A stretch of 64,000 nucleotides of DNA, taken from assembly GCA_945859605.1 (NCBI GenBank), contig OX243822.1:4128196-4192195 (forward strand). The letters run 5' to 3'. The position numbers and the translations under genes were made by a program. This document shows positions 1-13,300 of this stretch, piece after piece. The notes below the pieces were generated by a model, which was given only the letters and a program-made list of their open reading frames with translations, made no database searches and was not told the origin of the DNA. Source of the DNA: Lumbricus rubellus (lineage: Eukaryota; Annelida; Clitellata; Crassiclitellata; Lumbricidae). How positions within the stretch are numbered: position 1 is the stretch's first letter; the number at the start of each line of letters is the position of its first letter.

Positions 1-224
1 GATGGAAAAGGAAAGAAGGGGTTGTGGCGTTATGCAGTTCTAAAAATTCATTAAAACGGCCCTGCAAGGGTGAACGTTACTACTGAATTATGAATAGCCC
101 ATAAGTAGGCCTACCAATAAAAACATTAATATGAATGCAAGTAGCCTTGTGGCTTTTTATAATAGAAAGGCATTTGCTAAAAACATCAGTGTTACTCTGT
201 TATCATTGCTCTTCAATAAATAAT

Positions 225-600
225 ATTATCTTTGTTCAACAATACGGTTGACAGGCCGCAATCTATTATTATAGTCTAATGACAACTTGTCACGATTCAG
301 ACATGGTGAAGTCAAACATTTACAGGTTGACCTACCTGCCAATTGCTTACATTTTAAATACAATTATTAAACTAAAATCGGGTGTCTAAATTTTTGGGTG
401 ACGCAGTAGTATAATAATTTTCGTCTATTCAACAATCCGGTTGAAAGACCGCAATCGGTTACAGTGTACAATTATGCAGTTGAAACAGTTTGTAGGAATT
501 CAGATTGCAGAATACATAAATCTTAACTGAACAGACAGCCTGCAGTAGGCTACATGGAGCTAAGAGCAGCTTAATTACAAAGCATATCCGCCCAATAATA
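225..600 (-). mobile_element. Fragments of the family B relative
   Basis: Two adjacent fragments share CAACAATMCGGTTGA and GACCGCAATC with 47850-48056; the second (about 415-600) keeps ACAGACAGCCTGCAGTA. Confidence 0.5.
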
Positions 601-1127
601 AATAACGCAACGCAGCTTTATCCCATTATATGCAAAACTGTTTGGTGTAGGTTATCTATTTGATAAAACGCTTTAGAAATCTCAGCAGGTAACTGCCATA
701 GCCTACTAGGCCTAATGAACGCAAAGGCTGCGAGTTATTAAACATAATAGGCTAAGATTATTGATAATTATTGCCAACGCAAGCCGCAAAGTCTGTAAAC
801 AAAAACGTGCTTAATTAATGATGTCACTGGCTATGAATATTCATAATATGGGATCGGCCAATGAGAAGGCGCTTAAGGCTGACAATGCTACGAAATCGGG
901 TACGAAATGCCTATATGCGGCCGGGTGTGCATTGTGGGGGCTGAAGGTTAATTAACTCCTCTGTATTCCTTCTTAAAATCCCACACTAAAGTCTCCTTTG
1001 TCCTCCCAACGTCACGTAGATCAAAGTCTTACATGCAGTTATTTTTACACGATTCGCATACTACAATGACAACTGTGCCCAATTGATAAAACGACCCTGC
1101 CATTATTATGCCAGCAAACACTGCACC

Positions 1128-1285
1128 CATGGGCGGAGTTTAACAGGGGGTGGGGGGCTAAGCCCCACCAAGAAGTCCCAGATTCAGCTTTTTTACCATG
1201 AAATGGTATATTTTCCCGGGCATAGCCCCCCTAAAAAGGCATTAGCCCCCCCCCCCCCCAGAACGGAATCCAAACTCCGCCCATG
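1128..1285. mobile_element. 158-bp MITE, hAT-like, exact 8-bp target duplication
   Basis: Perfect 14-bp terminal inverted repeats CATGGGCGGAGTTT / AAACTCCGCCCATG flanked by ACTGCACC at 1120-1127 and 1286-1293. The interior has poly-G/poly-C blocks. The 8-bp duplication fits the hAT superfamily; no coding capacity. Confidence 0.88.
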
Positions 1286-1293
1286 ACTGCACC

Positions 1294-2557
1294 CGTTCAA
1301 CCATCATAGCTACTACTGCCATCCTTTTATACTGAAACATAATCGGGTTAGCCGAAGCTGAGAGTGATACGCATGAAGCTTTGGTCGCCGCCCAGGCTTT
1401 TGTTCTTGCTCATCATGCATAACTTGGCATCTGGTTTATAGCATTTACCAGTCTTCTATCCGGCTTTTCTATTGGATAAGAATATTTCACCAAGATTTTT
1501 ATATGAACCTACCAACATCAAATAACGATTTGTGAGTCAAAGTATTGCGATATTAAAGTCGTTGAAATAGATTAAATCCGCCTTTAATTAGACCTACGTC
1601 CCACTGTAAAGAAAATTGTCGATCATTCATTCGGCCACTATGGATTAATTTCTGTTTAGCAACGTTTAGTTACAACGAAAACGTTCATACTCCCGAAAGC
1701 GCTAGATGTAGCGAAACCATTTTGTAACGCATGCATTCTAAGACACCTTTGAATATTGTATTCAAACTCTATATATACAAATATTTCCGAAGATGGTTGA
1801 GTGCGTATTTTGCAATATGTGTGCATTTGATATTTTCCAGCTCCACAGATGGTGTAGATATTATATTGCGCAGTCATTCTATGTCAGATTAAAATCGATT
1901 AGCGCTTCTCTTCTTGTTAGCATTTTCTACGGACTGGCACCGTAAGAGTAGGCATACCGCAGGAGCGAAGTTTGATTATGTCACGCTGCTGGAAGCGTTT
2001 TAAAGGAGCTTCAGGAAAACCATCATTGCTTTAATCGTTGTCTAGCACATCGGTTGTTGACGTAGACTTTGTTTTATCTTCAACTAAGACTAACCGTTGA
2101 AACGTATCCGCTGTTCGAGGAGTAGGCTCATGTATAAAACATGTAAACATTTTAAAAGGTGTCTAAGTGTACCATTACATTTATTCATCGTTTAATGACA
2201 ATGATTATGCGGTATCGGTACCAGCGCCGTTAACATTGACATCCAGAGTTTACCGACATCTTGTGTCAACACTTACTGACATTCGATCTACGACGATACC
2301 GCATAATAATCTTCGGCACAATGTCATCGCTATAATTAAGAAGTTTTAGACATGTAGGCATAGTAGTAGTATTGTAGTTTCTTTAGTCTGACCTGGGACT
2401 ATAATTACTGATGGGAGATGATGCCGATGACAATTAGGTCAGTGACGTAGATTATTATGTCTGTGGCTACATACGGGAATTTTGCAGGATAAATTGTGGG
2501 CGATATTGTGGAGACGACTAAGAATTAACGAGACTCTGCTCTGAATTATCCTGCTGA
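1294..2557. other. No gene recognised
   Basis: Unique-looking AT-rich DNA. The short frames show no domain. One TATA/AGGTGTCTAA cassette lies at about 2132-2168. Confidence 0.5.
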
Positions 2558-2565
2558 GTTCCCGG

Positions 2566-2966
2566 CAGTGTTGCCACTGAGGTTTCAGGAAAAAAACATA
2601 GATTTCCTATTAAAAAAACACAGAAAAACATAGACGTCACCCGGCCGAAAAGTAAAGAAAATTTAATATTTTCGCCGGCAAAAAAGTTTTTTTTTTTTTT
2701 AGTCGTCCGGTTCGAAAAGTAAAAAAAATCTATTTTCGCCGGCAAAAAAGTTGATGACCTTTTTTTTTTTTTTAGTCGTCCGGTCTAAAATGTCAAGAAA
2801 AATGTACAAATTGTCAACTCGCCCAAAAAAAACAGATTTTCCAAAAAAAACAGACATCCAGACGAAAACCGAAAAAAACACAGATTTTCCCCAAAAAAAC
2901 CCAGAAACACAGACGAAAGCAAAAAAACACAGATCTAGGTGGAAAAACACAGCTGTGGCATCACTG
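2566..2966. mobile_element. 401-bp MITE, hAT-like, exact 8-bp target duplication
   Basis: Starts CAGTGTTGCCACTGAGG and ends GTGGCATCACTG, flanked by GTTCCCGG at 2558-2565 and 2967-2974. The interior is A-rich on one strand with repeated CGGCCGAAAAGT-like blocks. A second, shorter copy is at 55338-55627 and a partial one near 50910-51239. Confidence 0.88.
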
Positions 2967-3599
2967 GTTCCCGGATAGAGTAACATACATCGCCTGTGAC
3001 GCATCAGAAAGCCGATCTATGATTGGCTGGCACGTTACGGCTTCATATCCCTTCAATATTACGGTATATTAGTCCCAGGTTTAGCGACACATGTCATGGA
3101 AGATCGTGTTCATTCTCGAGTTGAAATATCTTCTCGTGTTTCTATACTTAACGTACATTAAACGATTTAAAAAGGTGTCTAAATTAATCAATGTATCAGC
3201 AATTGTTCATAAATATCTAACGTAGATTTGTATAACTGTTTAGTTGTCATTGACGTTGTAAAAGTCGGACTCACATTGATCGGAATCGGGAATTCTTTAT
3301 GTTATGGAATCGTGATCTTTTCCGTCGTCTATTTAGATATTAAATGGTTGTTAAGATACTTGACATTATGCGACATTTCAGTAGTTATGATACTCTGTTA
3401 ACTTAATTGTGGTCTATTGTACTTTAACCTGTAAACTATTTGTCTTGTGTTTAAATTGTTGTTGAGACATTATTTTGTTGAAGTTTAAATTCAGAAATGA
3501 GCCAATGTTAATCAAAACCGAAGTTTTCCATAAAGCCAGTCCAGACAGGCAGCCATGAGCATCAACTTACTGGTAAAACCAGGGTTTTAGTATGTATGA

Positions 3600-3817
3600 G
3601 TTTGTTTGTGTGCGCACTTGTTATAGCGCCCCTTCAATCTCTCTACTCAGAGGCGCTCCCGACTACAGCGCGGACACTGCATCGGAGTTTCACGCCGAAG
3701 CGCTGAGCAATTGCGAGTGAAGGACTTACCCAAGGTCCTTACGCGGCGAGGTGGAATCGAACCTGCAACCCTTCGGCTGCAAGGCGACGAACATAACCAC
3801 TACACCACCACACTCCA
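3600..3817 (-). mobile_element. tRNA-derived SINE (family A)
   Basis: Minus strand reads GTGTAGTGG (A box) and a diverged GGTTCGATTCC (B box), then the family body with GTGAAACTCCGATGC and GAGCGCCTCTGAGTAG, and a 3' end TATAACAAGTGCGCACACAA. A partial second copy (body without head) follows at about 3822-3945. Confidence 0.8.
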
Positions 3818-4177
3818 CCGAGTACTGGCTATAGCGCTCGATGATTTTTACTCACAGGCGCTCCAGACTATTGTAACAGCATGGACACTGAATTGAAGTT
3901 TCACACTGAGCGCAGGAGCAATTGCAAGTGAAGAATTTGCTCAGGGACCCAGTGTAATTTCAAGATTAATCAGCATCACCCTCCCCTTTATTCAGGCTTT
4001 GGACTGGCTCTAGACCTATCGTGCTCCCCTATAAGAACCAAAACATCAACTAAATAATACATGATCAAATGCTTTCTTAGAAACGAAAAATAATAATAAT
4101 AATATGCACATTGAGCAAATCATTAGCACACGTATTTTGTACAGACACACAACAACGCAGAGCTGTAATTCTAATTC

Positions 4178-4480
4178 GATAGAATTATTCTAGCTGCCCC
4201 CGTTCCTAGAATAAAAACAGCAATAGTAATAGAGCATGATAGAATTATTTCAGTTCCGACATAAGTACTAGAAATGAAACAGTACTGCAGAATTTAGAAC
4301 TAGATAGAACTATTCTAGTTCATTATAAATTCCTAGAATTAGAACTGTACTGCAATAAGAACTAGAAATATTATTCCAGTTCTGTTGTAATTTCTAGAAT
4401 AAGAACAGTACTGCAATAAGAACTATAAATTTTTTTCCAGTTCTGTCGCAATTCATAGAATTAGAACCGCATTACAATCG
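4178..4480. repeat. Degenerate 61-66-bp tandem repeat, about five copies
   Basis: Units contain AGAACTAGA, TTCCAGTTCTG and TTCTAGAATWAGAACAGTAC; each is itself partly palindromic. Confidence 0.65.
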
Positions 4481-4739
4481 TGATATTATTATGCAACTGT
4501 GATTCTTTTACGTTCAATCATTTAAAACATTTTTATAAGTTTTCACAATAATTCTGAAACAGAAATAAAATTTTCATTTTCTGCTCATGAACGAATTAAA
4601 TGCAAACATGAAATAACAAATGTTCACAATTAACAGTATCCTTATGCCTTAAATTTTTTATACTTTATACAATTCTCATTTCAATGCAATAACATCTGTA
4701 TTTTTATGATCACAATTGCCACTCTGAGTAGGGCAAAGG

Positions 4740-4860
4740 CCCACTCATTCATTCATTCGTTCATTCATTCATTCCGAAAACTTATATAGCGCCCCTTCAA
4801 GAAGTCTACTCAGAGGCGCTCTCAGCCCAGCCACATCTAAAAAGATAGGTCTTAAGCAAT
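4740..4860 (-). mobile_element. LINE 3' tail with (ATTC)n
   Basis: (CATT)n then TATATAGCGCCCCTTCAAG, CTCAGAGGCGCTCTCAGC and AGGTCTTAAGCAATTGG. Confidence 0.5.
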
Positions 4861-5300
4861 TGGTCCAGCGACACTAGACGCTGTTGTAGCAAGATATCAC
4901 TCAAAGGCACTGACTGCATGTCTAGCTATAAACATTACAATCAGTGTGGCCCACGTCCAGACATGCCTTTTCAAGTAATCAGTGTCTGGTGGTTGGCCTT
5001 GATGAACATGGTAACACCACATTTGGTAACCACAATTATTTTTATTACACAGTACAGAAGAGTAATATTTTACGTTGTCCTGAAAAACTATGTATGTTGA
5101 ATTGTAAGTACTTCCGTTATAAGAAGATGTCGTAGTTAAAGAACATGCTGCTAAATATCATAGGAATGTATTACCAAATAACAAGCCACAGGTTAACAAC
5201 CAGCAAATAATATAACATACGAGTGTGTTCCATGGCATAACCAAATCACTCCCCAGGCAATAAAGCAAGACTGCAGCGCAACATAAATAGACACTTATGC

Positions 5301-5518
5301 TTGTTTGTATGTGCACTTGTTATAGCGTTCCTTCAAGATCTCTCTACTCAGAGGCGCTCCCGAATGCAGAGCGGACACTGCATCGAAGTTTCACGCCGAA
5401 GCGCTGAGCAATTGTGAATGAAGGACTTGCCCAAGGTCCTTACGCGGCGAGGTGGATTCGAACCTCGAACCCTTTGGCTCCAAGGCAACGACGCCACCAC
5501 TACACCACTGCGCCCCAT
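5301..5518 (-). mobile_element. tRNA-derived SINE (family A)
   Basis: Full-length copy: GGGGCGCAGTGGTGTAGTGG head, GGTTCGAATCC B box, body and CACATACAAACAAGC tail. Confidence 0.85.
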
Positions 5519-5519
5519 G

Positions 5520-7814
5520 ACAGACAAACATTTCGAAAAGGTAGGCCAATGTCTTCAGTTGCTAATAAAATGACACAAGAGCAAAACAAACAAATACAGA
5601 GAGATATATACAGCAAAACAAACAAATGCAGGCAGACGGACATTAAGCAGGACAGACAGATACAAAATCCAGCAACCAAAAACAGCACATACACCACAAA
5701 CAATAGTAGCAACAATAGCAGTTATAACAACAGCATTAGTAGCAGACAATCAGCAGCTTTAACTAAATTAGTATCAACAACAAAAGCAGCAGCGCAAGAT
5801 AAATCGTGCAGTCAGATAATTTCCAAGACTGCATCATGTTAACTTACACGGGTCTTGAACTCTGGAAACCTCGTCAAAGTCTCTAGAAATCTCTGTAATG
5901 CCCCAGTTACTGCATTGTTTGTGACCTGCACAAGAACCAAAGCAGTAGCCGGATTATCATAGGAAAAACCCCATTATCTTAACCCTTTGAACCCGGAGCT
6001 CCCGTAACTCTATGGATAACAGGCCGGAAAACAGGCCCGTCTGGTTCAAAGGGTTAAACAAATGCTTGCCATTGATTTATACCATTTTTTGCATCAAGCC
6101 AGATTACTATGCCTGAAATCATGATGATGATTACAAATGGCAATAATCACACTAATCATGCTCGCAACTACAATGATCGCGAAATGGTTCTCATAATAAT
6201 CATAATTTATACAAGATAATTATAAGTCAGAATATTATCAAAACAGCAAAAAAGGAAAATAATAATTACTATAATTATAATAATATTCAGGATAAAATAA
6301 TGATAAATGTCGTAACAAAAAAATAATATTGATAAACAAAATTAACATAATAGAAATATAATACAATAGCCCAAAAAATCAAAATATGCATTCAATTTTC
6401 ACAAGAGCAATTAACAAAACAGTGCACACGCTTAACTCTCAACATCTGAGTAACAACATCTTACTGCACTCAGTGTATAAAGCAACATACACAATAAATC
6501 TGCAAAGCACCTTTTCTATCATCGATGCAGGCAATGAATGAAGCACCCAAAACAAACATGTGATCACAATTAGCGGCTTATTTACATGCATAGGTTTTGA
6601 AACTTTTTCATGGATCACGAAAAATGTCGAAACATATACAAAAGCGACCATCATTCTTACATTACCTGTAACAAACACGTACATTTGTTACATATCCATT
6701 CATTTTTATAGCACCACAATCTAATGACACTGCGTCAATCGACACTGTGTTAAACTGAAGAGTGTCAAATGCTTGATCGAAATCTATGAACTGGATTTAG
6801 TTTCATAATAATTAAAAAATTCGCCTTAACTTAACTAAGTCTTAATCTTTCTAAGATCAGAACTCAAAATGGCTAGTAGGATGACAATACAGCCAGATAT
6901 CCAATATGATTTGAATCTGCAGATGCCACTAAGATGGAATTCAATGCTACAACAATCCAGAAGTTTATTACAAGTCATGAAAAACAACGTAAGAATTGCT
7001 AAAAAACACAAGAGTTGAAGAGCAGAATCAGTAAGTTCTCTTCTCCAGTCTTGGCTGTGTAATGGCACCATATAAAATCATTTCATTCTTATCAATATCA
7101 TATCATCATCTTCATTATCATTATTATCATTACTATTCTATATTATTTCAGATGTGGAACAATCAAATGGGAAAAAACACATGGGTATTACTGGGTAAGG
7201 TAAGCCATGACACAAACAGTGATGGGTCAAAGTTAACTAAAAATGTGTAAACTTTAAAAATTTTTAATATGCTTCAAGTTTGTCAAAAAGTCTTTTTAAG
7301 TTGCAAAAATTTTAACTAGATTAACTAAGTATTTTTAGCAAAGTCAACTTATTTTAAAAAAAATTGTTGCCAATTTTTAGTCAAACTTTCTTATTTTAGA
7401 TAACTACAGTAATAGTTATAGGTTACCAAAACAAAATTAGTTCACTGCCCATCGCTGCATATAAGTTATAGTAATGGAAGCTACCAGTGAATCTAGAAGT
7501 CACTGTCAAGTGCCAACGTATTCCGAAAGATCAACAGTGCATCACAACAACTGCAGCAACGCTTCAAACAAGGAACCCGTATAAAACCTGTACAGTTCAG
7601 GAATGTTCATTATTTACAAAACAAGGCATCAAATATCAAGTTCTTTTCATCGTAAACATTCTCGTCCACGATGATCGAAAAATTAACCTAACTGCGATAA
7701 ATTTACAGCACGACCATTTGAAACTGAGCACCAGGCAAATGGGTGAAAACATAATTATAAAGAATCAGACCCAGACCACTGCAAAACGTTTGCATTATAC
7801 GTTCACATTTCTAC
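5520..7814. other. No gene recognised
   Basis: AT-rich sequence with poly-AAT stretches (6240-6420) and a 71-bp TTAA element. Frames here are short, without motifs or splice partners. Confidence 0.5.
5983..6053. mobile_element. 71-bp TTAA-flanked mini element
   Basis: TTAA-CCCTTTGAACC ... GGTTCAAAGGG-TTAA; TTAA at 5979-5982 and 6054-6057. Terminal CCC and TTAA target fit piggyBac-type non-autonomous elements. Confidence 0.75.
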
Positions 7815-8024
7815 GTTTGTATGTGCACTTGTTATAGCGTCCCTTCAATTTCTCATTACTCAGAGGCGCTCCCGAATGCAGAGCGGACACTGCATCGAAG
7901 TTTCACGCCGAAGCGCTGAGCAATTGTGAGTGAAGGACTTGCCCAATGTCCGTATACGCAGCGAGGTGGATTCGAACCTTCCGGCTCCAAGGCAATGACG
8001 CCACAACTACACCACCGCGCCCCA
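7815..8024 (-). mobile_element. tRNA-derived SINE (family A)
   Basis: Full-length copy with head GGGGCGCGGTGGTGTAGTTG and tail CACATACAAACG; about 8 bp are missing in the B-box area. Confidence 0.83.
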
Positions 8025-8299
8025 CGCAATGTTTGTATGGTGTAAGCAAGTGCTGTAATGATATAACACCAATTTCCAGAACAGTAGTGCAGTACTGGGT
8101 GTTATGATAGAATAATACTGTAATCTTCATCTACATTGCAGCAGTGGCTTTGATGAAGAACTGAGCTAAATTAGATTGGTGCAATATTACGATCTCACAC
8201 AAGTGCACCAGTGGTATGTCAAGTATACACAATACCATACGACACATGTCTGATTATGTCGAAAATTCAGACAAATGACAAAGAATCAAATAAAACTGA

Positions 8300-8446
8300 C
8301 AGGGTTTAAAGTGTGCCTGGACGGTCATGGACGGCGTCCATGCACTTATTTTTAATTCTGCATGCCGTCCTGCCACTTATTTGGCCAGCACAGTACGGAA
8401 AGGTAAGGAGCGTCCAGGCACTTCTTTTCCCACACTTTAAGCCCTG
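8300..8446. mobile_element. 147-bp MITE with CAGGG ends
   Basis: Inverted repeats CAGGGTTTAAAGTGTG / CACACTTTAAGCCCTG. A second copy with a damaged left end lies at 58390-58521. No clear target duplication is visible here. Confidence 0.7.
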
Positions 8447-9394
8447 AAGAGACCAGTGCAGAAAAACACTGTTGAAAAAAGTATTTTTGCAAAAGACCAG
8501 AGCAAAAAAATTGTTGAAGCAAGTGCAAAAAAAAAAACAGACTTGAAACAAATGTTCTGCTAAAGATCAGTGCAAAAACAACAGCTCAAAGCACACGTTT
8601 TGCACCAAAAAAAACCCAGTACAAACGAAAAATTCAAATCATTTTTTGACATGACCAAAGCAAAACAATGGATAGTTGAACATTGCTTCACAAAAAAACA
8701 TTGCAAACACACACAGAATCCAAAATAATGCAACACAGGTCTGCGCAAGATTAGTTAGCACGTACAAATTGCGACAATATAAGATTTCTGCAATAGAATT
8801 AAATTCCAACTAACATAACATGTGTTCTTTATACAGTTCTGCAAATTGATCGTCAACCTCAGCACAGCTGAGTTAAAGACAATCGTAGTAAAAGACAAAC
8901 ATTAGAATCGAAGTCATTCTTTACAATTAATTATTTCTTGCACCTATTCTTTCCTTCAAGTCAAAATTAGCGATGGAGTAATGAGCTCTTTTTTCGCAGA
9001 GTGCATCGTCCTTCCAGATGTTATTCCAGCATTCACATCGGAAAAGGAATGATTGAATTCGTAAAAAAGTTGCAACTTCATAATTATACAGCGTCTCTTT
9101 GTGAACGTCTTCAATGGCAATGAAATGGAAGCACTTTCTTGGAAAGGAAGAATGCTTCAGTGGTTTTTTCAACAGAAATGTGTCTTGGTGTTTGTTCTCC
9201 AACGATTTTTCCTAATGGCTCGACGACGCTCAATTTTGACGAAAAACAGAATTACTTAGCAACATCCATCAGTGCACAGGAAATTAAGAACCAAAACCCA
9301 GGCATATGTAATGTATGCAGCATACATCGTGTTCAAAGTTTGAGATGGAAAGAATGGAATTTTTAACTACAGATCGTTGCTTGCATTAGAATCC
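8447..9394. other. No gene recognised
   Basis: 8450-8720 has repeated AARACCAGTGCAAAAA-like words, a weak degenerate repeat. The rest shows nothing identifiable. Confidence 0.45.
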
Positions 9395-9875
9395 AATGCA
9401 AACATGTTTACGTACAGAGAGTTTTCAGCGGACGAAGGTTCTTGCAGGTGTTTACGTACAAGGTTTGGCGTCTTGGAGGTTCCAGTGTAACGAAATTCCA
9501 GTACGCTTTTACGTACAAAGAGGTTCAAGTGGCAGGAGGTTCCAGGATGTGTCTGCGTACAAAGAGGCTTCAGCACAAGACACTTCCAGCACAATGTGTT
9601 TACGCACAAGGTTCCGGTCTAAGGAGGTTCCAGCACAATGTGTTTGCGTACAAGGTTCCGGTCTAAGGAGGTTCCAGCACAATGTGTTTGCGTACAAGGT
9701 TCCGGTCTAAGGAGGTTCCAGCACAATGTGTTTGCGTACAAGGTTCCAGTGAATCCAGTCTAAGGAGGTTCCAGCACAATGTGTTTGCGTACAAGGTTCC
9801 AGTGAATCCAGTCTAAGGAGTTTCCAGCACAATGTGTTTGCATACAATGTTCCAGTCTATGGAGGTTCCAGCACA
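9395..9875. repeat. 44-bp tandem repeat, about seven copies
   Basis: Core GGAGGTTCCAGCACAATGTG TTTGCGTACAAGGTTCCGGT followed by CTAA. Copies between 9575 and 9800 are nearly identical; 9395-9570 is diverged. Open frames here are by-products. Confidence 0.85.
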
Positions 9876-10020
9876 ATGCGTCTATATTAAGTGCAATGCC
9901 GTTCCAACACATATCACCGTTGAGATGGCAACAATACTTGTAATGCAATTACAGATCATTGTTTACTTCCGGGGTCAGTAAATCATCTGAAACCCCGGCA
10001 ACTATTCTAAGATCTAGGAA

Positions 10021-10172
10021 GGTGCATTGTGGGAGATGTGGGAGCGGTGCATTGTGGGAGATGTGGGAGCACGATGCATTGTGGGAGATGTGGGTGCGGT
10101 GCATTGTGGGAGATGTGGGCGCGGTGCATTGTGGGAGATATGGGAGCAGTCCATTGTGGGAAACGTGGGAGC
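10021..10172. repeat. 25-bp tandem repeat, six copies, just past the cytohesin stop
   Basis: Unit GGTGCATTGTGGGAGATGTG GGAGC. In gene orientation each unit reads CTCCCACAATGCACCG, resembling the ZNF143/Staf site. Located 60-210 nt after the stop, so probably in the 3' UTR. Confidence 0.85.
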
Positions 10173-10231
10173 AGAGCAGTCGGTGAACCCATGATGACCT
10201 CGTCGCAAAACAGTCGGACGTGTGAACGCAG

Positions 10232-10301
10232 TTAGTTGCGAGTCGCCTTTTTCCGACGAGCGGCGAGTAGGTCGTAGAACGGATTGTCACTGACGCTAGC
10301 T
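10232..10301 (-). CDS. CYTH: Cytohesin exon 13 (polybasic tail and stop)
   Basis: Residues 373-395, [20 protein letters not shown] then RN and TAA at 10234-10232. Matches the family's SISRDPFYDMLATRKRR end. Acceptor TCAG. Confidence 0.94.
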
Positions 10302-13300
10302 CTGAAAAATTACAACATACATCCGATAAACATAAACAAAATGGCTGGGCTGGGATCGCCACTGAGTAGATTTCTTGAAGTGTCGCTATATAAATACATA
10401 GAAAGAATGAATGAATGAACGAATGTAATATGACTGATGCCAGCTCTAAAAAATGACGACACAACAAGTCTTACAAATGCCTTGTGTAACGTAACGTAAT
10501 ATGATTGATTGATCTCCTGTAAGTGGTGGACTTATGGATAGCTTGAACCTTATTGACAACTGTTTGTCAAACTCAGAATCTGCCTGAACTGATTGGCTTT
10601 TATTAGACTCACTGACTGACTATTTATGATTGGCTGACCATCTCTCGAAATATACAAATCATGAGTATTTTCTGCAATTTTCACATGATTTATCAGGCTG
10701 CTTAGTATCATCAGACTGACTGACAGACTGAGTGACAGGATGACCAGTTCTGCATGGCCACACATGCATGCATGCACACACACACAGACACATAGACAGA
10801 CACACACAGACAGACACACACAAGATAGGCAATTGATCTTTGTCTCACCTGATGCTTCTAATCCAGTCTTCACGATCGTCCGTTGACGCTGCGCTCATTT
10901 TATAAACCATATGTTTACCTACGAGAGAGTGACACACAAAAACAAATCAGATTCAGCAGAAGAAACGCAAAGTTATCTCAATGCCACCCACCATTCAGTC
11001 AAGAAGAAACATCATAAAGAACTCAGAGTGACACAAACAACCATATGTAGTAAAAGTTCTCCCTAGTGCTAAAAATTCGCAACAATGTCAGGTCACAAGT
11101 CTCTCTAATGCTGCAAAACTAAAATCAATGTCAGGTCAAAGGTGTTGGACTGACCTTCGACGACCTTTCCGTCGGAGTCGGTCTTGCACGCTTTGATGAA
11201 ATCGTTTCCGTTCGAATGGATCTCGAAACAGTTCGGTCGATGCGGATGAATGATCTCGCGGACTTGAACGTTTTCCAGTGGAATGATTCCTTTCGGTTCT
11301 TTATCCTACAGGAGAAAAACAACGAAAGATAGAAGAAGGAAACAATGCATAACAACATGGGATAACAATGGGTAACAAAGGATAAAAGATAAGAATAAGT
11401 CGAAAGAGAAAACAATGTGAAATAAAAGAAACCAATAGGCGACAATGTGGGGCGCGGTGGTGTAGTGGTGGCGTCGTTGCCTTGAAGCCGGAAGGTTCGA
11501 ATCCACCTCGCCGTGTAAGGACCTTGGGCAAGTCCTTCTCTCACAATTGCTCAGCGCTTCGGCGTGAAACTCCGATGCAGTGTCCGCTCTGCATTCGGGA
11601 GCGCCTCTGAGTAGCGAGAGCTTGAAGGGGCGCTATAACAAGTGCACATACAAACAAACAAACAATGGGTAGCATGTAAAACAGGTTACAAAAGGCTACA
11701 ACGCATAAAAAAATGCAGCAAAGTACAACAAAAGAATGTATTTATAACAAAAGACAGTGCATGCTCAACGTATAACATAAAGCAGCAATGCAGAACAAAA
11801 TCCAACTAAACAAACCAGTCCTCTCCCTCGCTGTCTCATCTTCCCACTAACCATCACAGCTGAGTTGGCTATAGGTGGCGCAGGTGCAGCAGATATAATA
11901 TCTGCCTCTGTGAGAATTTGAACAGTTAACCACTCAAGTAAGCCTAGCAGCCCAACCACTAAACCATTAAGCACCCCGTTATAACACTGCATGAGTTGAT
12001 AGATCGTTATTCAACTCACTGTCGTGAACTCGAAGTAGTAGAGGCAATTGTCGTTGAGTATGAACCACCGCCTCTTCCAGTTCTTTACGCGACCACCTGA
12101 CACAAAGAAACAACATAAACAAGATAATCAACAACGAGTAAGCAAGTAATTTTACTGCACTTTGGACTAGGACTGCACCGAATAGGTGAACAGCCGAATA
12201 CGAACAGTGGCAAAATAGATCTACCGACAACATTCAGTCACTGTACACAAGAAAATGAGACAACAGGCACTGCAATACTGCAGTCAAGGCAATACTACGC
12301 AAGGTATGGGTGCATCCACAGCGCATACATCATGTTTATGAGAGTCACTCCAGTTCACTCGCTATAGTAGCCGCACATGCTAAAACAGATGACACGTGAA
12401 CACTATTCGTATCCAGACCAACCACTACTATTCGGCCGAATGATGAATAGCTGTATTTGTAACTGACCCTGTTTGCTTAGCCAGCCCTCTTTGACTGGAT
12501 TGAAGAACGTGTGCATCAGATCGTTGCCGTCGTCCTCCGGAATTTTGAATGGTTCGTTTTTTATGCTGTTGTACAAATTCTGAAACAAATACAACAACGA
12601 TATCAAATAAAATACATTCAGGTTGATCTCCAGCACACAACTGCGCTCCAAAGGCATATCAGACATTGGGCCCATCAGTATTATTTGTAATAAATTGTTT
12701 CTATGTGCACTTGTTATAGCGCCCCTTCAAGCTCTCGCTACTCAGAGGCGCTCCCGAATGCCGAGCGGACACTGCATCGGAGTTTCACGCCGAAGCGCTG
12801 AGCAATTGTGAGTGAAGGACTTGCCCAGGGTCCTTACGCGGCGAGGTGGATTCGAACCTTGAACCTTCCGGCTCCAAGGCCACGACGCCACCACTACACC
12901 ACCGTGCCCCATGATGCATTAAGCTGTGTGCTGTAACCTCTTTACACTGGAACCTCTTGTTTCTTAACATATGCTGGAATCTTCCTACGCTGGAACAGAT
13001 TTGCAACATATTGAGTTTGATGAGTCAATTAAAAAGTCTTCACTCGAGCTTCAAAATGAACGAAAAATATTGCTCCAGCATTATACTAACAGAGCTCAAG
13101 ATATAAGGCAAAAAGTGATCTAATTAAATTAATTTATTAATCAACTTAATTAAAACAAAATAATAAGCATATCAAGAGCATTAAAATGGCTTTAAAACTT
13201 GTCTCTCTTAACCCTTTGCCCGTTCATTTTTTAAATTTTAAGCCTGTGTTCACTGTTCAGTGGATATTCTCGGGACAAACGGGTAAAAGATTAACAAAAT

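Noticed and set aside
9395..10172. CRISPR-like array
   Set aside because: The repeats are head-to-tail without unique spacers, in a eukaryotic genome; ordinary minisatellites.
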